Shown here: piece by piece, positions 9,952 through 20,600 of the stretch
Layout of the letters: each line of letters begins with the position of its first letter
Position numbering within the stretch: position 1 is the first letter of the stretch
Origin: Pisolithus tinctorius
Taxonomy: Eukaryota; Basidiomycota; Agaricomycetes; Boletales; Pisolithaceae
Length of the DNA: 64,000 nt
NCBI GenBank assembly: GCA_024663395.1
Contig: JANFAH010000002.1
Coordinates: forward strand, 1,054,001 to 1,118,000
Direction: 5' to 3'
The notes under the pieces: model-generated
Databases searched by the model: none
What the model saw: only the letters and a program-made list of their open reading frames with translations
What the model was told of the DNA's origin: nothing
Made by a program: the position numbers and the translations under genes

Positions 9952-12234
9952 TTGTGCTATGGAGCATGAGGTTAATGAGTTGCGAAAGTCAAAGTCTTCA
10001 ACCCAAAGGAGGAGTGGACAGGCTTTGAAAAAGAATTATCTTGGTGATGGGGATGATGAGTTTGAAGAGGGAATGAGGATAACAATGTCAGTGCTGAAGA
10101 GTTGTAATGAGTCCTTTACTGCAGCTGATGAGAGGCACCAGAAAGTGAGTCTTAATCATTTATTCTGACTCCATTGGTCTGATGGCAGTGTAGGCAAGTA
10201 CCCAGTTGTTTTCAGATACTGGTGTCATGGCCCTACTCTGTTGTCATGATCCTGTCATTTACCTTGCAAATATGACTTCAGCTGGGGAGAGGCAACATTA
10301 TGCACTTGCCCTCATCAAATCTCTTTTTGGCCATCTCCCAGATAATTTTCGTATTGGGCTGTTATATGACATAGGTTGTCAACTGGAACAGAGCTGCAGG
10401 AAGTGGGGTTTTCTCAAGTCATTTCTGCCATGTATTTCTTTTGCCATCTCAGTATTTCATGCCTTTGGTCATCAATGGGCATGTCAGCTTATCTATCACC
10501 CCCAAAAATGTGAAGGATTTGGGCTATCTGATGGAGAGGGATGTGAGCATTTTGGGAGTTCAATCAAAGGGCTGATACCATCTCTTCATGTTTCTGGGGT
10601 ATGTGTGCAGTATGCCACATCTATTTCAAGCTAACATATTATTCAGTATCATCAATGCTGCTTTGTTATTGACTTCCAGGTGTGCCACCTGGACATGAAG
10701 AGTCTCACTGGTTTGGGCCAGTGGCTTTTGCGTCACTGGAATCATTGCCAAGAAAAGAAGGCTGCTGCAAACAGAGGCCTAAGGAGATGTGGAGTTGATA
10801 TCCCAACTCTTCAAGCTGAATGGGTTGCTCAAGTCTCTGCACAGACAAAGCCAGCTCCTCATAAGCTGCTGATATAAATAATGACTCCTGCTCACCATCA
10901 AATTAGGCCACAGCTCTAAAGCTGCTGAGAACATGATATTGCAAATCATGGCAACTCAGAAATCATTGCCAAATTATGAGGCCAAGCTAGAAGTGCTGGA
11001 GAAAGATCTTCTCCATGGGGTTGCTGACATGAGAAGCTTGAATATCCAAATTGCAGAGTGTCATCAAAAGGTTAAGTGTTTTAAAGAAGCTTTGCAGAAC
11101 CAGAGGGCAACCCTAGGCATAAATGGGCATTCAAATCTTGCTAGTATCCAAAAGAGTGCCTATCTTCAAGTTAGTGGCAGTGTATTTTCTACATGGTTTC
11201 ATCTAATTGAGACCATGTTCCATAGCTTCACATGCATGCATTAGCAATCAAGAAATGTATCAGAGCTTGTCTGTGCCAACGAAAGTTTGAGTTGGAAAGA
11301 CTGGAACACTCATATCGGCAGACTCTCAGTGGTAAGAGGTCATCATTCATGAATACCCTTGTATTTGACTTGCCTTGAAGAACAAAGACTTCAAAACCAC
11401 ACAGAAGCATCTGTGAAGCGATGAGAACCAGGAATAGCCAAGCTTGCCAGTAGCTACAATAATTTGTGTCTGCAAATTGTAGGCCTCATACACAAGGGAA
11501 AAGCTCCTCAGGGGTCAATAGCCCCACTCCTGATTCCAAGGGACTCTTTGTTCAAACTGGATGTGGATGATGATATTTGGCAGGATATTGGCCTTGGGGA
11601 TGATTCAGATGGGTTACTACCCCCATGGTTAGCTGATGAAAAAGTGTGCTCAGGGATCAGATCACTCCTTGAGCTGAGGCATTGTGAAGAAGAGGAAAGG
11701 CGCCTGTTGTGGGAAAGAAGAGCTTTGACAGAGTGGTTTTCTGAAGAGTGGGGTTGTGTGCAGAAAACCAGACAGAGTGCTGGTAAGAGACATGTGTCAT
11801 TGCATTATCATGACTAACACACATTGCAGATGTTGATCTTGCATATGAACTTGACTGCAGAGCATTGAGACTAGCAGGTCTGTGCATCTTGTGGAAGAAG
11901 CAACTTAGAGGCTATCCTGGAACACCTAATGAGAACTGGGGTGCAAGTGATGAAGAACTGCACAGCATGGTGCAGGGTGGTCATGTTATATATATTGATG
12001 GTGATAATGAGGAGAGGTTTGATGGATTGGAGTCAGAGGGTGAAGAGGATGAGGATGAAGTGATGGATGATGAGTTGCTATGTATGTGTTGCTGAAGAAT
12101 TTGCCCTGGCAGATGAATATCACCAACAAAGTGATATGCCATTGGAAGAATTCTGTTGGGGAGAAGAATGGGAGAATGACATACTGGATATGGATCCACC
12201 ATCATCTCCAAGTAAAAGAGTTCGATACAGATAA
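9952..12234 (+). pseudogene. KDZ transposase of K1, catalytic core and C-terminus (left copy)
   Basis: The gene resumes at TTTGTGCTATGGAGCATGAG, inside the exon that in the right copy starts at 49289. Exons: to 10144; 10194-10598 (DTGVMALLC, MTSAGERQHYALAL, LLYDIGCQL, ISVFHAFGHQWACQLIYHP, GFGLSDGEGCEHF); 10647-about 10877 (MKSLTGLGQWLLRHW); about 10906-11170 (coiled coil); then LFKLDVDDDIWQDIGL, WLADEKVCSGIR and CILWKKQLRGYPG. Introns are about 50 nt, for example GTGAGT at 10145 and a CTAAC branch at 10631. The D of LLYDIGC and the E of GEGCE are likely catalytic residues; the first D (VCIDACF) lies upstream and is present only in the right copy. The tail is acidic and ends KRVRYR at 12234 after a frame change near 12085. 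The W usual after GEGCERF is not seen here. N-terminal exons are separated by K2. Confidence 0.82.
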
Positions 12235-12367
12235 GGGTGATAGAGACATATTATAATCTATTTGGTGTGTTTAAATAGAATTTTTTTTGAGCATCATGTT
12301 TGCAAGACATATGCATGGGTAAAATGTAGAATATCCCACTGGTTGGCAGAGGGGTAGGTGGGATGTC
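12179..12367 (+). repeat. Direct duplication, first copy (transposase C-terminus plus 3' flank)
   Basis: The 189 bases are repeated almost exactly at 13502-13690. The segment includes the last 17 or so transposase codons and the start of the satellite. A visible difference is GTTCGATAC here against GTTCAATAC there, a CpG-to-CpA change. Confidence 0.9.
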
Positions 12368-12775
12368 CCAATGTAGCCTTAGGGGCTGTTGTGGGACATC
12401 CCACTGCTTGACAGAGAGGGGGTGGGATGTCCCAATGTAGCCTTGCGGGCTGTTGTGGGACATCCCACTGCTTGGCAAAGGGGAGGGGGGGACATCCCAA
12501 TGTAACCTTAGAGGCTGCTGTGGGACATCCCACTGCTTGCCAGAAGGGGGGGAGGGATGTCCCAATGTAGCCTTAGCAGCTGTTGTGGGACATCCCACTG
12601 CTTGGAAAAGGGGAGGGTGGGATGTCCCAATTTAGGCTTAGAGGCTGTTGTGGGACATCCCACTGCCTGCCAGAGGGGGGGGGAGGGATGTCCCAATGTA
12701 GCCTTGGATGCTGTTGTGGGACATCCCACTGCTTGCCAGAGGGGGGGAGGGATGTCCCAAAGTAGCCTTATGAGG
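12330..12775 (+). repeat. 65-bp palindromic satellite array of K1
   Basis: About seven units of roughly 62-65 bp. Each contains GTGGGACATCCCAC, a 19-nt G-rich spacer, TGGGATGTCCCA, and AGCCTTAGAGGCT. The first two words are reverse complements of each other and each is itself a near-palindrome; the third is a small hairpin. Short ORFs here are by-products of the repeat. Confidence 0.93.
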
Positions 12776-12860
12776 AAAATGTGAGCAGTCCTAAGATTGA
12801 ACCAGTGACCTCCTAGGTGTTTACCAGGTGCTGCAACCACTGAGCCATATGGGCTGGGTA
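12771..12860 (-). repeat. tRNA-like (A/B-box) unit, type 1
   Basis: On the minus strand the sequence has TGGCTCAGTGG, matching a Pol III A box, and after a tRNA-like interval GGTTCAATC, resembling a B box, followed by a GGTCACATTTTCCTCA-like tail. Other copies are at 26543-26628 and 28303-28390. The arms do not fold into a convincing tRNA, so I read it as a tRNA-derived SINE head, not a functional tRNA. Confidence 0.5.
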
Positions 12861-13190
12861 CTAGTGTCAGTAGCTTGGGGGCTTAGACTAGCACTGTGGG
12901 AACATATCTCCATGAAGTTAATGCACAGAATGCACCATCTCCAATGTGGTCCCTTCATCTGGCCACTTTTGCAGTGCAAAAACAGTGCACACCCCCTAGG
13001 GTCATGCAAATGGTCTGATTGCCTTTTGACCTTGTGTCAAGTGATGGATCAGGACTTACTGCTGTGTTTCCAGGAGGCCTTACTATCAGCCACCTTGTGT
13101 CCATGTAACTCACATGATCTGGACTTACTAAGGATGCTGCATGACCTGTTGTACTGAGCATGCATGGGTTCCAGCTGCAGCTCATAACCT

Positions 13191-13270
13191 GATGAAAATG
13201 TGACCAAAGCTGGCATTGAGCCAGGACCCTCTCAGTGTCAAGCAGCTGCTCTGATCATGGAGCTACCTTG
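13191..13270 (-). repeat. tRNA-like (A/B-box) unit, type 2
   Basis: On the minus strand GGTAGCTCCATGATCAGAGC resembles the tRNA D arm and A box, and GGCTCAATGCC the B box, followed by GGTCACATTTTCATCA. It shares that tail with the type 1 unit although the heads differ. Copies: 26131-26210, 47073-47152, 58491-58570. Confidence 0.5.
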
Positions 13271-13324
13271 CATTGGATTCTCTATGGAGCTTGTAGGATT
13301 AGTGCAGATTACTACTTCAACACC

Positions 13325-13860
13325 TTAGAGGCTGTGTTGGGACATCCCTCTGGTTGCCAGAGGGGAGGGTGGGACATCCCAACATAGCCTTAGGGGCTGT
13401 TGTGGGACATCCCACTGCTTGGCAGAGGGAACAGTGGAATGTCCCAATGTAGCCTTAGAGGCTGTTGTGGGACATCCCACTAGTTGGCAAAGGGGAGGGT
13501 GGACATACTGGATATGGATCCACCATCATCTCCAAGTAAAAGAGTTCAATACAGATAAGGGTGATAGAGACATATTATAATCTATTTGGTGTGTTTAAAT
13601 AGAATTTTTTTTGAGCATCATGTTTGCAAGACATATGCATGGGTAAAATGTAGAATATCCCACTGGTTGGCAGAGGGGTAGGTGGGATGTCCCAACATAG
13701 CCTTAGAGGCTGTTGTGGGACATCCCACTGCTTGGCAGAGGGAACAGTGGGATGTCCCAATGTAGCCTTAGAGGCTGTTGTGGGACATCCCACTAGTTGG
13801 CAAAGGGGAGGGTGGGATGTCCCAAGGTAGCCTTGGAGGCTGCTGTGGGACATCCCAAGT
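13325..13860 (+). repeat. 65-bp palindromic satellite, two short blocks
   Basis: Two blocks (13325-13501 and 13665-13860) of the same unit as at 12330, separated by the second copy of the direct duplication (13502-13690). Confidence 0.9.
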
Positions 13861-14575
13861 CCCCTTATGAAAGTCAGTGGGATGTCCCATCCCAGCCTCA
13901 GAGGGCTATGATGGCACATCCTCCTAAGTTACCTTTGCAGACCAGCACAATGCCCCATGACAACCTCAGAGGCTCATCTGGGACATTCTGCCCTCTGCAG
14001 ATGCTGTTGCAAAGGTGACCAACACCATGTTCCATGTGGGGGACTTTGAGATATTGGCTTGTCACACAAGTGTTCAAAAACATTCACTTCTTCCTTCATA
14101 CAGTACAAATTGCATGCGGTATAGACACAAATTGATTGAATTTATTATTGCAATTTTCAAGGCAAATGTGGAGGCCCAGGTGGGTCATCTCCCTGGCAAC
14201 TAGTGAGATGTCCCAATACAGCAGAATCACATTGCAAAGATGTACATGAAAAGTACTATTGTATACTACTATGCATGGTGGGATGGGAGGGGATGTATAG
14301 GTCAAAGGATACTTTGTGGATTAAATCTGTCAGAGGAGCAAGGGGGCTAGGATTTCTGCAGCTATTTCAATGCTAATATAAGCTGCCCTTTCAGGAGTAG
14401 GGACCCAGTCACCCAAGGCAGTCTTGGGACATCCCAAATAATTGCATTTGAATGGATGGCTATGTGGGAAATCCCAGATGTCCCTGGGCAGACCTTGGTC
14501 TGGGAGGCTATTAGGCTGGATGGTTTGGAGAAACTATTCAGCCTAAATGCTTATGAAAAATGGTTACCTGAAGTG
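13861..14575 (+). repeat. K1 terminal region
   Basis: Non-coding terminal DNA shared, on the opposite strand, with 24893-25620 and 45838-46560. It ends at 14575 in GGTTACCTGAAGTG, the reverse complement of the K1 tip. Confidence 0.8.
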
Positions 14576-14652
14576 CCTCCAGCTCCATCCCTCAGCTCTC
14601 ACTTCCCTTCAGTCTTCAAAAGTAGAAGATGCACTGAACCTCTCCAGTGTTG

Positions 14653-16507
14653 TGAGTCAAAGTGTGGAAAGCTGGTATAAACCAAACAAATCCAACACCA
14701 AAGACAAATAAAGTGTGAGTGGTGGTGTGCCTCTGCGGAACCTGGAGTGCAGAAAACCTAAGAGGGGGAACTTTAATGGCAGGTGCTCCTAGCACAAGTT
14801 GTCGACAAGTTATGCAGGAGAAGATGAATGGATGATGATTGAGAAGGGGATGCTGAATGGAGTGAAGGTGTTCAGCCGAAAGTACTTGGGGGTAATGGAC
14901 TTTTGATAAAATATGCTCCTGGTGCAAGTCGATGACAAGTTATGCAGGAGTGGATGGGTGACTAAGCAAACTTGCTGACTAAGTGTGGGGATAAAGCTTT
15001 AGATGAAATGATGGAGCCAGATAGACTGTTCCAAATGAGCCTCAACTACCAAGTATACAAATAATGACAGATAGACCCCTTCATGGAGCCTCAACTGTCA
15101 ACAATGAGATATGCTGAGCTGAGCTGAACTGACTGCTGGATTGCTTCTGATTGCTTCCTGGTAGCTAAGTACATGGGGGTTTATATACTGAGGGGGGAGC
15201 ACAGCTTGTGACAAACAAGGCACAAACACTTGGTAAGTAATGAGTAAGGACTGAGTAATCATGATGAGTAAGCAAGAAATGAAAAGTAAGCAAGCAAAGA
15301 AGATTGGTAAGTATTGGCAATGAATGAGTCAAGGATAGTCAAAACATCACAAAATGAGTCAAATAGAATCAGAAACTGAGTAAGTGCACTGATATCACAT
15401 TAGGGGGTGGCAATGCAAGTTACATCTTGGTGGAGACATCTCTAGATCCAAAGACAGCATGACAGATGGATGGTGTTTCCAGATAGGGAAGTATTAATTC
15501 CAGAATTGAAGGGCATGAGTCAGGTGTCAAAGGGGGCTAGGGCATTGGGGGTCTGTGGGGCAATGAGAGCATACGTGATCATGTCTCCCACCCTTTCATC
15601 CTCTCAGTGAAGTTAACAAAAACTTCATGGATGGCGTTCTGATGGAGGAAGAAGAGAAGGGGGGATGTCTTCTGCTGGATCTTGCAGTAAGAAGGCAAGA
15701 TGCATGTCATACTTGTCATGAATGTGATCAGGGAGGCTGGAGAACAGTAGACTATGCTGCAGCTGTCGCAATGCGGGAAGAATGATGGACGAGACTGGAA
15801 TAAAGACGGTGCAGGGAGCAGGGAGGAACGATCCATATGCTTCATCAACTGGGCAGACTGAAATGACCACATAAGACCTTTCTAGTTGAGTGACAGACCT
15901 GAGGCGACCAAAGAATGTCCTTCTGGAAGTCATACTGACAAGGAGAACATGCTGACCAAGCTGCATGGGATGAGATGGGGCTGACAACGACAGGATGAAC
16001 CAGGGGGCTTCAGGATGGAAGCTGGTGGGAACGCCTGGCAGATATATGTAGCCACTGTCTCTGGCAAATGAGACAAGCGAGATGATCAACAAAGAGGTGG
16101 CCATGATTGATGGACTTAGCAAAATGAGCATCTGATGGATGGAGTGCTGTAGAAACACACAGGGTGCGAGGATCCTCTCCAAATTTGGAAGGAAGAATCG
16201 TGGGGCTGAGCACTTTAAGCAAGTGTGGGAATGGAGTCGATATCTTTGGAAATGGTGGAGATACGGTGAAAACCAGAATACTGTACACAGGCACTAAAAA
16301 CCTTTAATGTGTGCTTAACTCGCTTCCTCTTTTCTCTTTAGCACTGATGACTCGTTCTTGTGCGAAGGATGACTGTTAATGTCTGACAGTCTTTCTATGC
16401 ATGAGGCCTTTAGTCTTCATCTGCATGCTTGGGCATTGTGCACAACTCATCAACAAGTTAGGCAGAGTCAGCTGTAACCATGTCCACAACACCTTTGGTG
16501 TGTGACA
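14653..16507 (-). mobile_element. LTR-like unit A (long solo LTR or LTR fragment)
   Basis: Read on the minus strand it begins TGTCACACACC and ends TTTGACTCA, the same ends as unit B at 42198-43745, with about 300 bp more in the middle. A TATA box (CAGTATATAA) lies at 15181-15190. It interrupts the 3' end of the antisense ORF at 16458-17393, whose frame runs about 50 bp into it before stopping. No target duplication is evident. An open frame at 15625-16182 is not recognisable and is lost by deletion in unit B. Confidence 0.55.
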
Positions 16508-17393
16508 CCAAGTGCAGCTCTTCACTGGACTTGGACACTGGGGGGGTTGGATGTAGGACAAACTTGAACTCACCCAGCAAATCACTTAGCCAGCTGTTGA
16601 ACTGGCACTGGGTCTCCCTCCTGGCATGCATTTCCATGGTCTGACAGTCAATAGCAGCTGTGATCAGCTCGAAACCCTTGGTCATTGCTGCAACCAAAGG
16701 GTCGGAGGAGGCGGTAGTGGACGCTACCACTCCTGAGGGGCCGGCTTCCAACTCACTGGGCACCCCAGACCCAGTTTGAACGACTTTCCTCTTCTCCCCA
16801 GCCCTTGGCAATGTAGCATCCTCCAGCACCTGCTTCTTCCCAGACTTCGCCCCAGTCTCCTCAACCTCAGGCTCTACTCCCTCGGGCAGCTCGCACCTAA
16901 CCTTCATCTTGGTGCACTGATCACACATCCTGTTCTTGCACTTACTCTGTTGTGCATGACTGAAGGTTCACAACACCTGCCCCTTTTTGCACTGTTTGCA
17001 CGACCTGGCGCCCACAGCACTGGTACCCTTGTTCCATGCCTTACCCTTCGGCTCCCCTGCTTTCTGCTGCACCTGGGCCTCCTGTTCCCAGTGTTCAGCC
17101 TCCAACTGCTCCTGCTCTTTCCTCTCAGCCTCTAACTGCTCCCTTTCACACTGTTTGGCTTCCACCCGCTCCCTCTCATGCTGCTCTGCCTCTAGTCACT
17201 CCCTCTCAAGCCTCTCTGCCTCAAGCCAGGCAGCCTCTTCCCTTGCAGCCTTGCACTGCTTGTGCTTGGCCATCTTAGCCCAAATGTCGGCTTCTTCATC
17301 ATCACTGGTAATCTGGAGCTTGGGCATGGTGGCCTTCTGGAGACCAGATGGGTCGTTGGATTTGCACAGAGAGACTTGACAAGTAGAGGACAT
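16458..17393 (-). pseudogene. Antisense coiled-coil/cysteine-cluster ORF of a gypsy element
   Basis: One frame runs through the whole interval and is broken only by two TGA codons. It encodes an acidic start (ITSDDEEADIWAKMAKHKQ), a long Glu/Ala-rich coiled coil with E-A-E-x-x-E-x-E repeats, then CKQC, CKNRMCDQCTKMKVRC, and a Ser/Pro-rich C-terminus. CxxC...CxxCxxxKxxC resembles half of a fungal zinc cluster. A homologous ORF stands at 31333-32375, likewise antisense to a gypsy 3' end directly beside its polypurine tract and LTR. The C-terminus is replaced by unit A from 16507 on. Function unknown; its fixed position suggests it is part of the gypsy family. Confidence 0.62.
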
Positions 17394-17514
17394 GATGGAG
17401 GGTCAGGGAAAAGCAGTCTTTGCTAAGACGGACCTTTTAACCCCAGGGAACACATGTTCTACTGATGCAGCAACTGCCAACCTCATGTACCTTAGGGCAG
17501 GTCTCGAGGGCTCG

Positions 17515-17807
17515 ACCCTAAGGGGGGGATACTGTCATATACCGAGAAGCCCACAGTTCAGTCTTAGGTTCTGAACACCGGGTCAATGCCAAATACCAAA
17601 ACAAAGTCTGTTCCTTACTATACTTTTCTAGTTAGCCTTTGTACTGCCCTCACTTGTGCCGAGGCAGTGTCTGTCTTCGGCTCTCCAATCCCTGCCTTCT
17701 TGTTTAACCTCTAGTTAGTTCCTTGCACAGCTATTTAGTCTTCACTGGTAACCCTGGTCTTCAGGTTGCCAGTCTTCAGTATATATACTCTATGTATGTT
17801 GTACTTA
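17515..17807 (+). mobile_element. Gypsy polypurine tract and 3' LTR fragment
   Basis: CCCTAAGGGGGGGATAC (about 17515-17532) is followed by TGTCATATACCGAGAAG, the start of an LTR. A TATATATACTC promoter-like box lies near 17780. The LTR is cut at 17807 by the TA-flanked element. Confidence 0.65.
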
Positions 17808-19225
17808 CAGTGAGGGACAAAAGTGTTGCAATGTTTGTGAGGTGTGACTTGTTGCTGATGTAGCTCAGGCTATTCTGCACAGATAATGATGATACTTATG
17901 CCATTCGAATGGGGTGACTCCAAGCTTTCCAGCGCACTAAGGTTCAGTCCAAACAAAGCAATACATGCCGATATACACCCTATTCTTTCCAAAAAGTGCA
18001 TTGCAACGCTTTTGTCCCTGACTGGTGAAATCATGAAATGTGACCTTTTGATGGGATTGCGGGCATGGAGGATGGGAAAAAATGATTACATAATAAACCA
18101 CATGATCATCCAGGTGATTTGTCAGCATGTAAACAATGACAAACATTGGACTTGTACCATTAATCCTCCCTCTTTTACCACAACTCATGAAATCATCTCT
18201 CTAGCTCACATGGTCATTTTCTCAAGGAATTCTTATCAAATACTGGTGGCCACCACAGTTTCATCAGTATAACATGCTCTCAGAACCACCAGTGCCTTGA
18301 AAAACCTGCTGTCAGTCATTTCCTGGACTGTTTCCCCCCCATGCCTGATGTGTTCTGGGACTAATCAGTACTTGGAAGGCTGAAAATGTTATGGAGGTCA
18401 ATCTGGCACTTCAGAACATGATGTACAAACCAGTCCCCTCTCAACAAATGCATTTCTGGCACAGGAACACTGGTATGGAAGTTGGGGTGAGACAAAACCT
18501 CCCTGTGCTCTGAGCACCATAAGAGGGTTCACTAGATCTTGCTCTGATCTGAACTGTAGATGACTGGGGAGGGATTATTTGGTCATATGTGACCAAAGGC
18601 AATATTCAGGGCCAGATGGAAGCACAGGATTCTGCTCCATGGTAGTTCAGTAGCATATCCTTCTGATGACACCCAGGGGCAAAGAGGATTTTGTCTTGCC
18701 CTAACTTCCATACCACTGTCCCTGTGCCAGAAATGCATTTGTTGAGAGGGGACTGGTTTGTACATCATGTTCTGAAGTGCCAGATTGACCTCCATAACAT
18801 TTTCAGCCTTCCAAGTACTGATTAGTCCCAGAACACATCAGGCATGGGGGGGAAACAGTCCAGGAAATGACTGACAGCAGGTTTTTCAAGGCACTGATGG
18901 TTCTGAGAGCATGTTATACTGATGGAACTGTGGTGGCCACCAGTATTTGATAAGAATTCCTTGAGAAAATGACCATGTGAGCTAGAGAGATGATTTCATG
19001 AGTTGTGGTAAAAGAGGGAGGATTAATGGTACAAGTCCAATGTTTGTCATTGTTTACATGCTGACAAATCACCTGGATGATCATGTGGTTTATTATGTAA
19101 TCATTTTTTCCCATCCTCCATGCCCGCAATCCCATCAAAAGGTCACATTTCATGATTTCACCAGTCAGGGACAAAAGCATTGCAATGCACTTTTTGGAAA
19201 GAATAGGGTGTATATCGGCATGTAT
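17808..19225. mobile_element. Palindromic Tc1/mariner-like non-autonomous element, truncated at right
   Basis: It starts CAGTGAGGGACAAAAGTG directly after TA (17806-17807), inside a gypsy LTR. The interior is a large inverted repeat: about 17960-18500 against about 18690-19225, with a diverged centre near 18560-18600. The right arm lacks the outer 150 bp found at the left. ORFs of 83-128 codons repeat in mirror image and match no transposase I know. The complete relative is 30347-31064. Confidence 0.7.
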
Positions 19226-20600
19226 GAGCCTTTCTTATCGCCTCTAAGGGGAGCCTACCACGTTTGAAACTTTGTGAGCTTTGTTCAGCATCGCATGGAT
19301 TCTCCTCATTGTCCAGCCCCATAGGAGATGCTCCAGTGAACTTGGCAAAGTGACAAGTAGGTTTCTTCTTAGTCTTTGTGTGGGAGATCTCAGTCAAGTC
19401 AAACACATCCACTGCCTCATCTTTGTCATCTTCCAAAGATGATGGAAATTCTAGGGGTGGGGTGGCTGCATGATGGTCAAGGTCATAGTTTCCAGCAAGT
19501 ATCTCTCATCATGATTGTTCGAACTTGAGAAGATGCCTCTCATCAGCCTCCCAGTCACTGTCTTTGTCTTTGGCTGAACCTTCTGTTGATATAGGTATGA
19601 GTTACAAAAAGAGTATGTTCAATCAAGTGATGCTACCTGATGACAAGTCATGCTTAGCATTATCATCTGCCCTAATAGCGCCATGCAACTGTTGGTTGGC
19701 TATATCATATGGTCAATTCTATACAATGCAATATACAAGCAACAAAGTTACCTTCATTGTCTTCATCATCGGTGGCAACATCATCTGGGTTGACAGAGTT
19801 CATGGCATTTTTGATCACTTGTTCATCTTCTTCACTGTCCACAGGAGCTCTCGGAGGGTCAGGGCTTGCATTCACATCTGCAGGTGGGGCAGTGGGGAGG
19901 ATGGCTAGTGGCAATATCAGGAGGGGGGGACATCATGGAGTCAAAATTATACTTACATTGTTCATGATCACCTTCAGGACCATCCTCAGCAACTACATCC
20001 TGCCTCAAGATGGCACCAGCATGGAGCAACTGCAGGGCCACATGGGAATCAAGTTGTTTACCACTTGTGAGGGTGATGATCTTGGTGTGGAAGGAGTCGA
20101 GGTACTGTTCCTCCTTCTCTTCATCTGTCATGGCTTGTGAGGCTTGTGAGGGACACTGTAGATGTGGCTTGATGGATGCATGCCTGGCTGCTTGGCTGTC
20201 ACCATCCTGGAAGAAGGGTCCACAAGCCAATCAAAATCAAAATTAAAAAAATACATACAATGCGACTATCTTCCCCCTCATCATCTGGGAGTGGTTCGGT
20301 TTCAGGCTGCAGTCATATCAGTATAGGAAATGCAGCCAAGGGAATTGAAGGGGATGCACTGACAACAGGAGTATTATTGTGATTTCTGCTTGATGCTATG
20401 AGAAACTGCATCAGCACTGGCATAAAAGCAAAGGCAACAATCTAATACTAACATTTAATGATTTGATGGCAGGACTTTACATGCCACCTGGGTTGTACCT
20501 TGGTTGGTGAGGAGGTCACCTTGATTCTCTTCGACTTTCTAATGCCAACAGGAGGACCAATTTTCATGGGGACATTGGCACATGATTTTTTTGGAGGCAT
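19226..20600 (-). pseudogene. Unrecognised spliced gene, N-terminal part, cut by the palindromic element
   Basis: The start at 20600 gives MPPKKSCANVPMKIG, a basic segment ending before a GTACAA donor. Further exons: PETEPLPDDEGEDSR (near 20260-20310, followed by GTATGT), DEEKEEQYLDSFHTKI and GKQLDSHVALQLLHAGAILR (about 20210-19970), EEDEQVIKNAMNSV (about 19900-19750), and EILAGNYDLDHHAATPP, then KRGRLPLEAIRKAH to 19226. The chain is strongly acidic and low in complexity. Two adjacent TGA codons before EILAG look like decayed CGA CGA. The frame ends abruptly at the palindromic element. I do not recognise the family. Confidence 0.45.

Larger units (their letters stand above)
1..14575 (+). mobile_element. 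K1 KDZ-type DNA transposon, left copy (5' end outside window)
   Basis: This is one of two oppositely oriented copies of a large element; the other is 45838-59075. The right terminus is visible at 14575 and reads, inward on the minus strand, CACTTCAGGTAACC, identical in type to the K1 termini at 24893 and 45838. In order it holds a region with hairpins (1-2430), a hypothetical cargo gene (2433-4542), a KDZ transposase gene split by K2 (5208-6558 and 9952-12234), and satellite-rich terminal DNA (12250-14575). It is invaded by a MITE (4844-5182) and by K2 (6559-9951). KDZ membership rests on the transposase. No target duplication can be checked because the other end lies outside the window. Confidence 0.75.

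Noticed and set aside
12251..12840. ORFs of 60-115 codons (WDVPQQPLRLHWD-like) here and in the other 65-bp arrays
   Set aside because: Mirror-image frames generated by the satellite, present on both strands with no start context or introns.
15625..16182. 185-codon ORF inside LTR-like unit A
   Set aside because: Not kept in units B and C (deleted or frameshifted) and no recognisable motif.
17886..18272. 128-codon ORF repeated at 18914-19180 and 30600-30986 as a possible transposase
   Set aside because: It overlaps inverted-repeat DNA, lacks DDE or helix-turn-helix signatures, and is open by chance in the mirrored arms as well.
19525..20140. Plus-strand ORFs (127 and 143 codons) opposite the gene at 19226-20600
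   Set aside because: The minus strand has a start, acidic low-complexity exons and splice sites; the plus-strand frames are its shadows.
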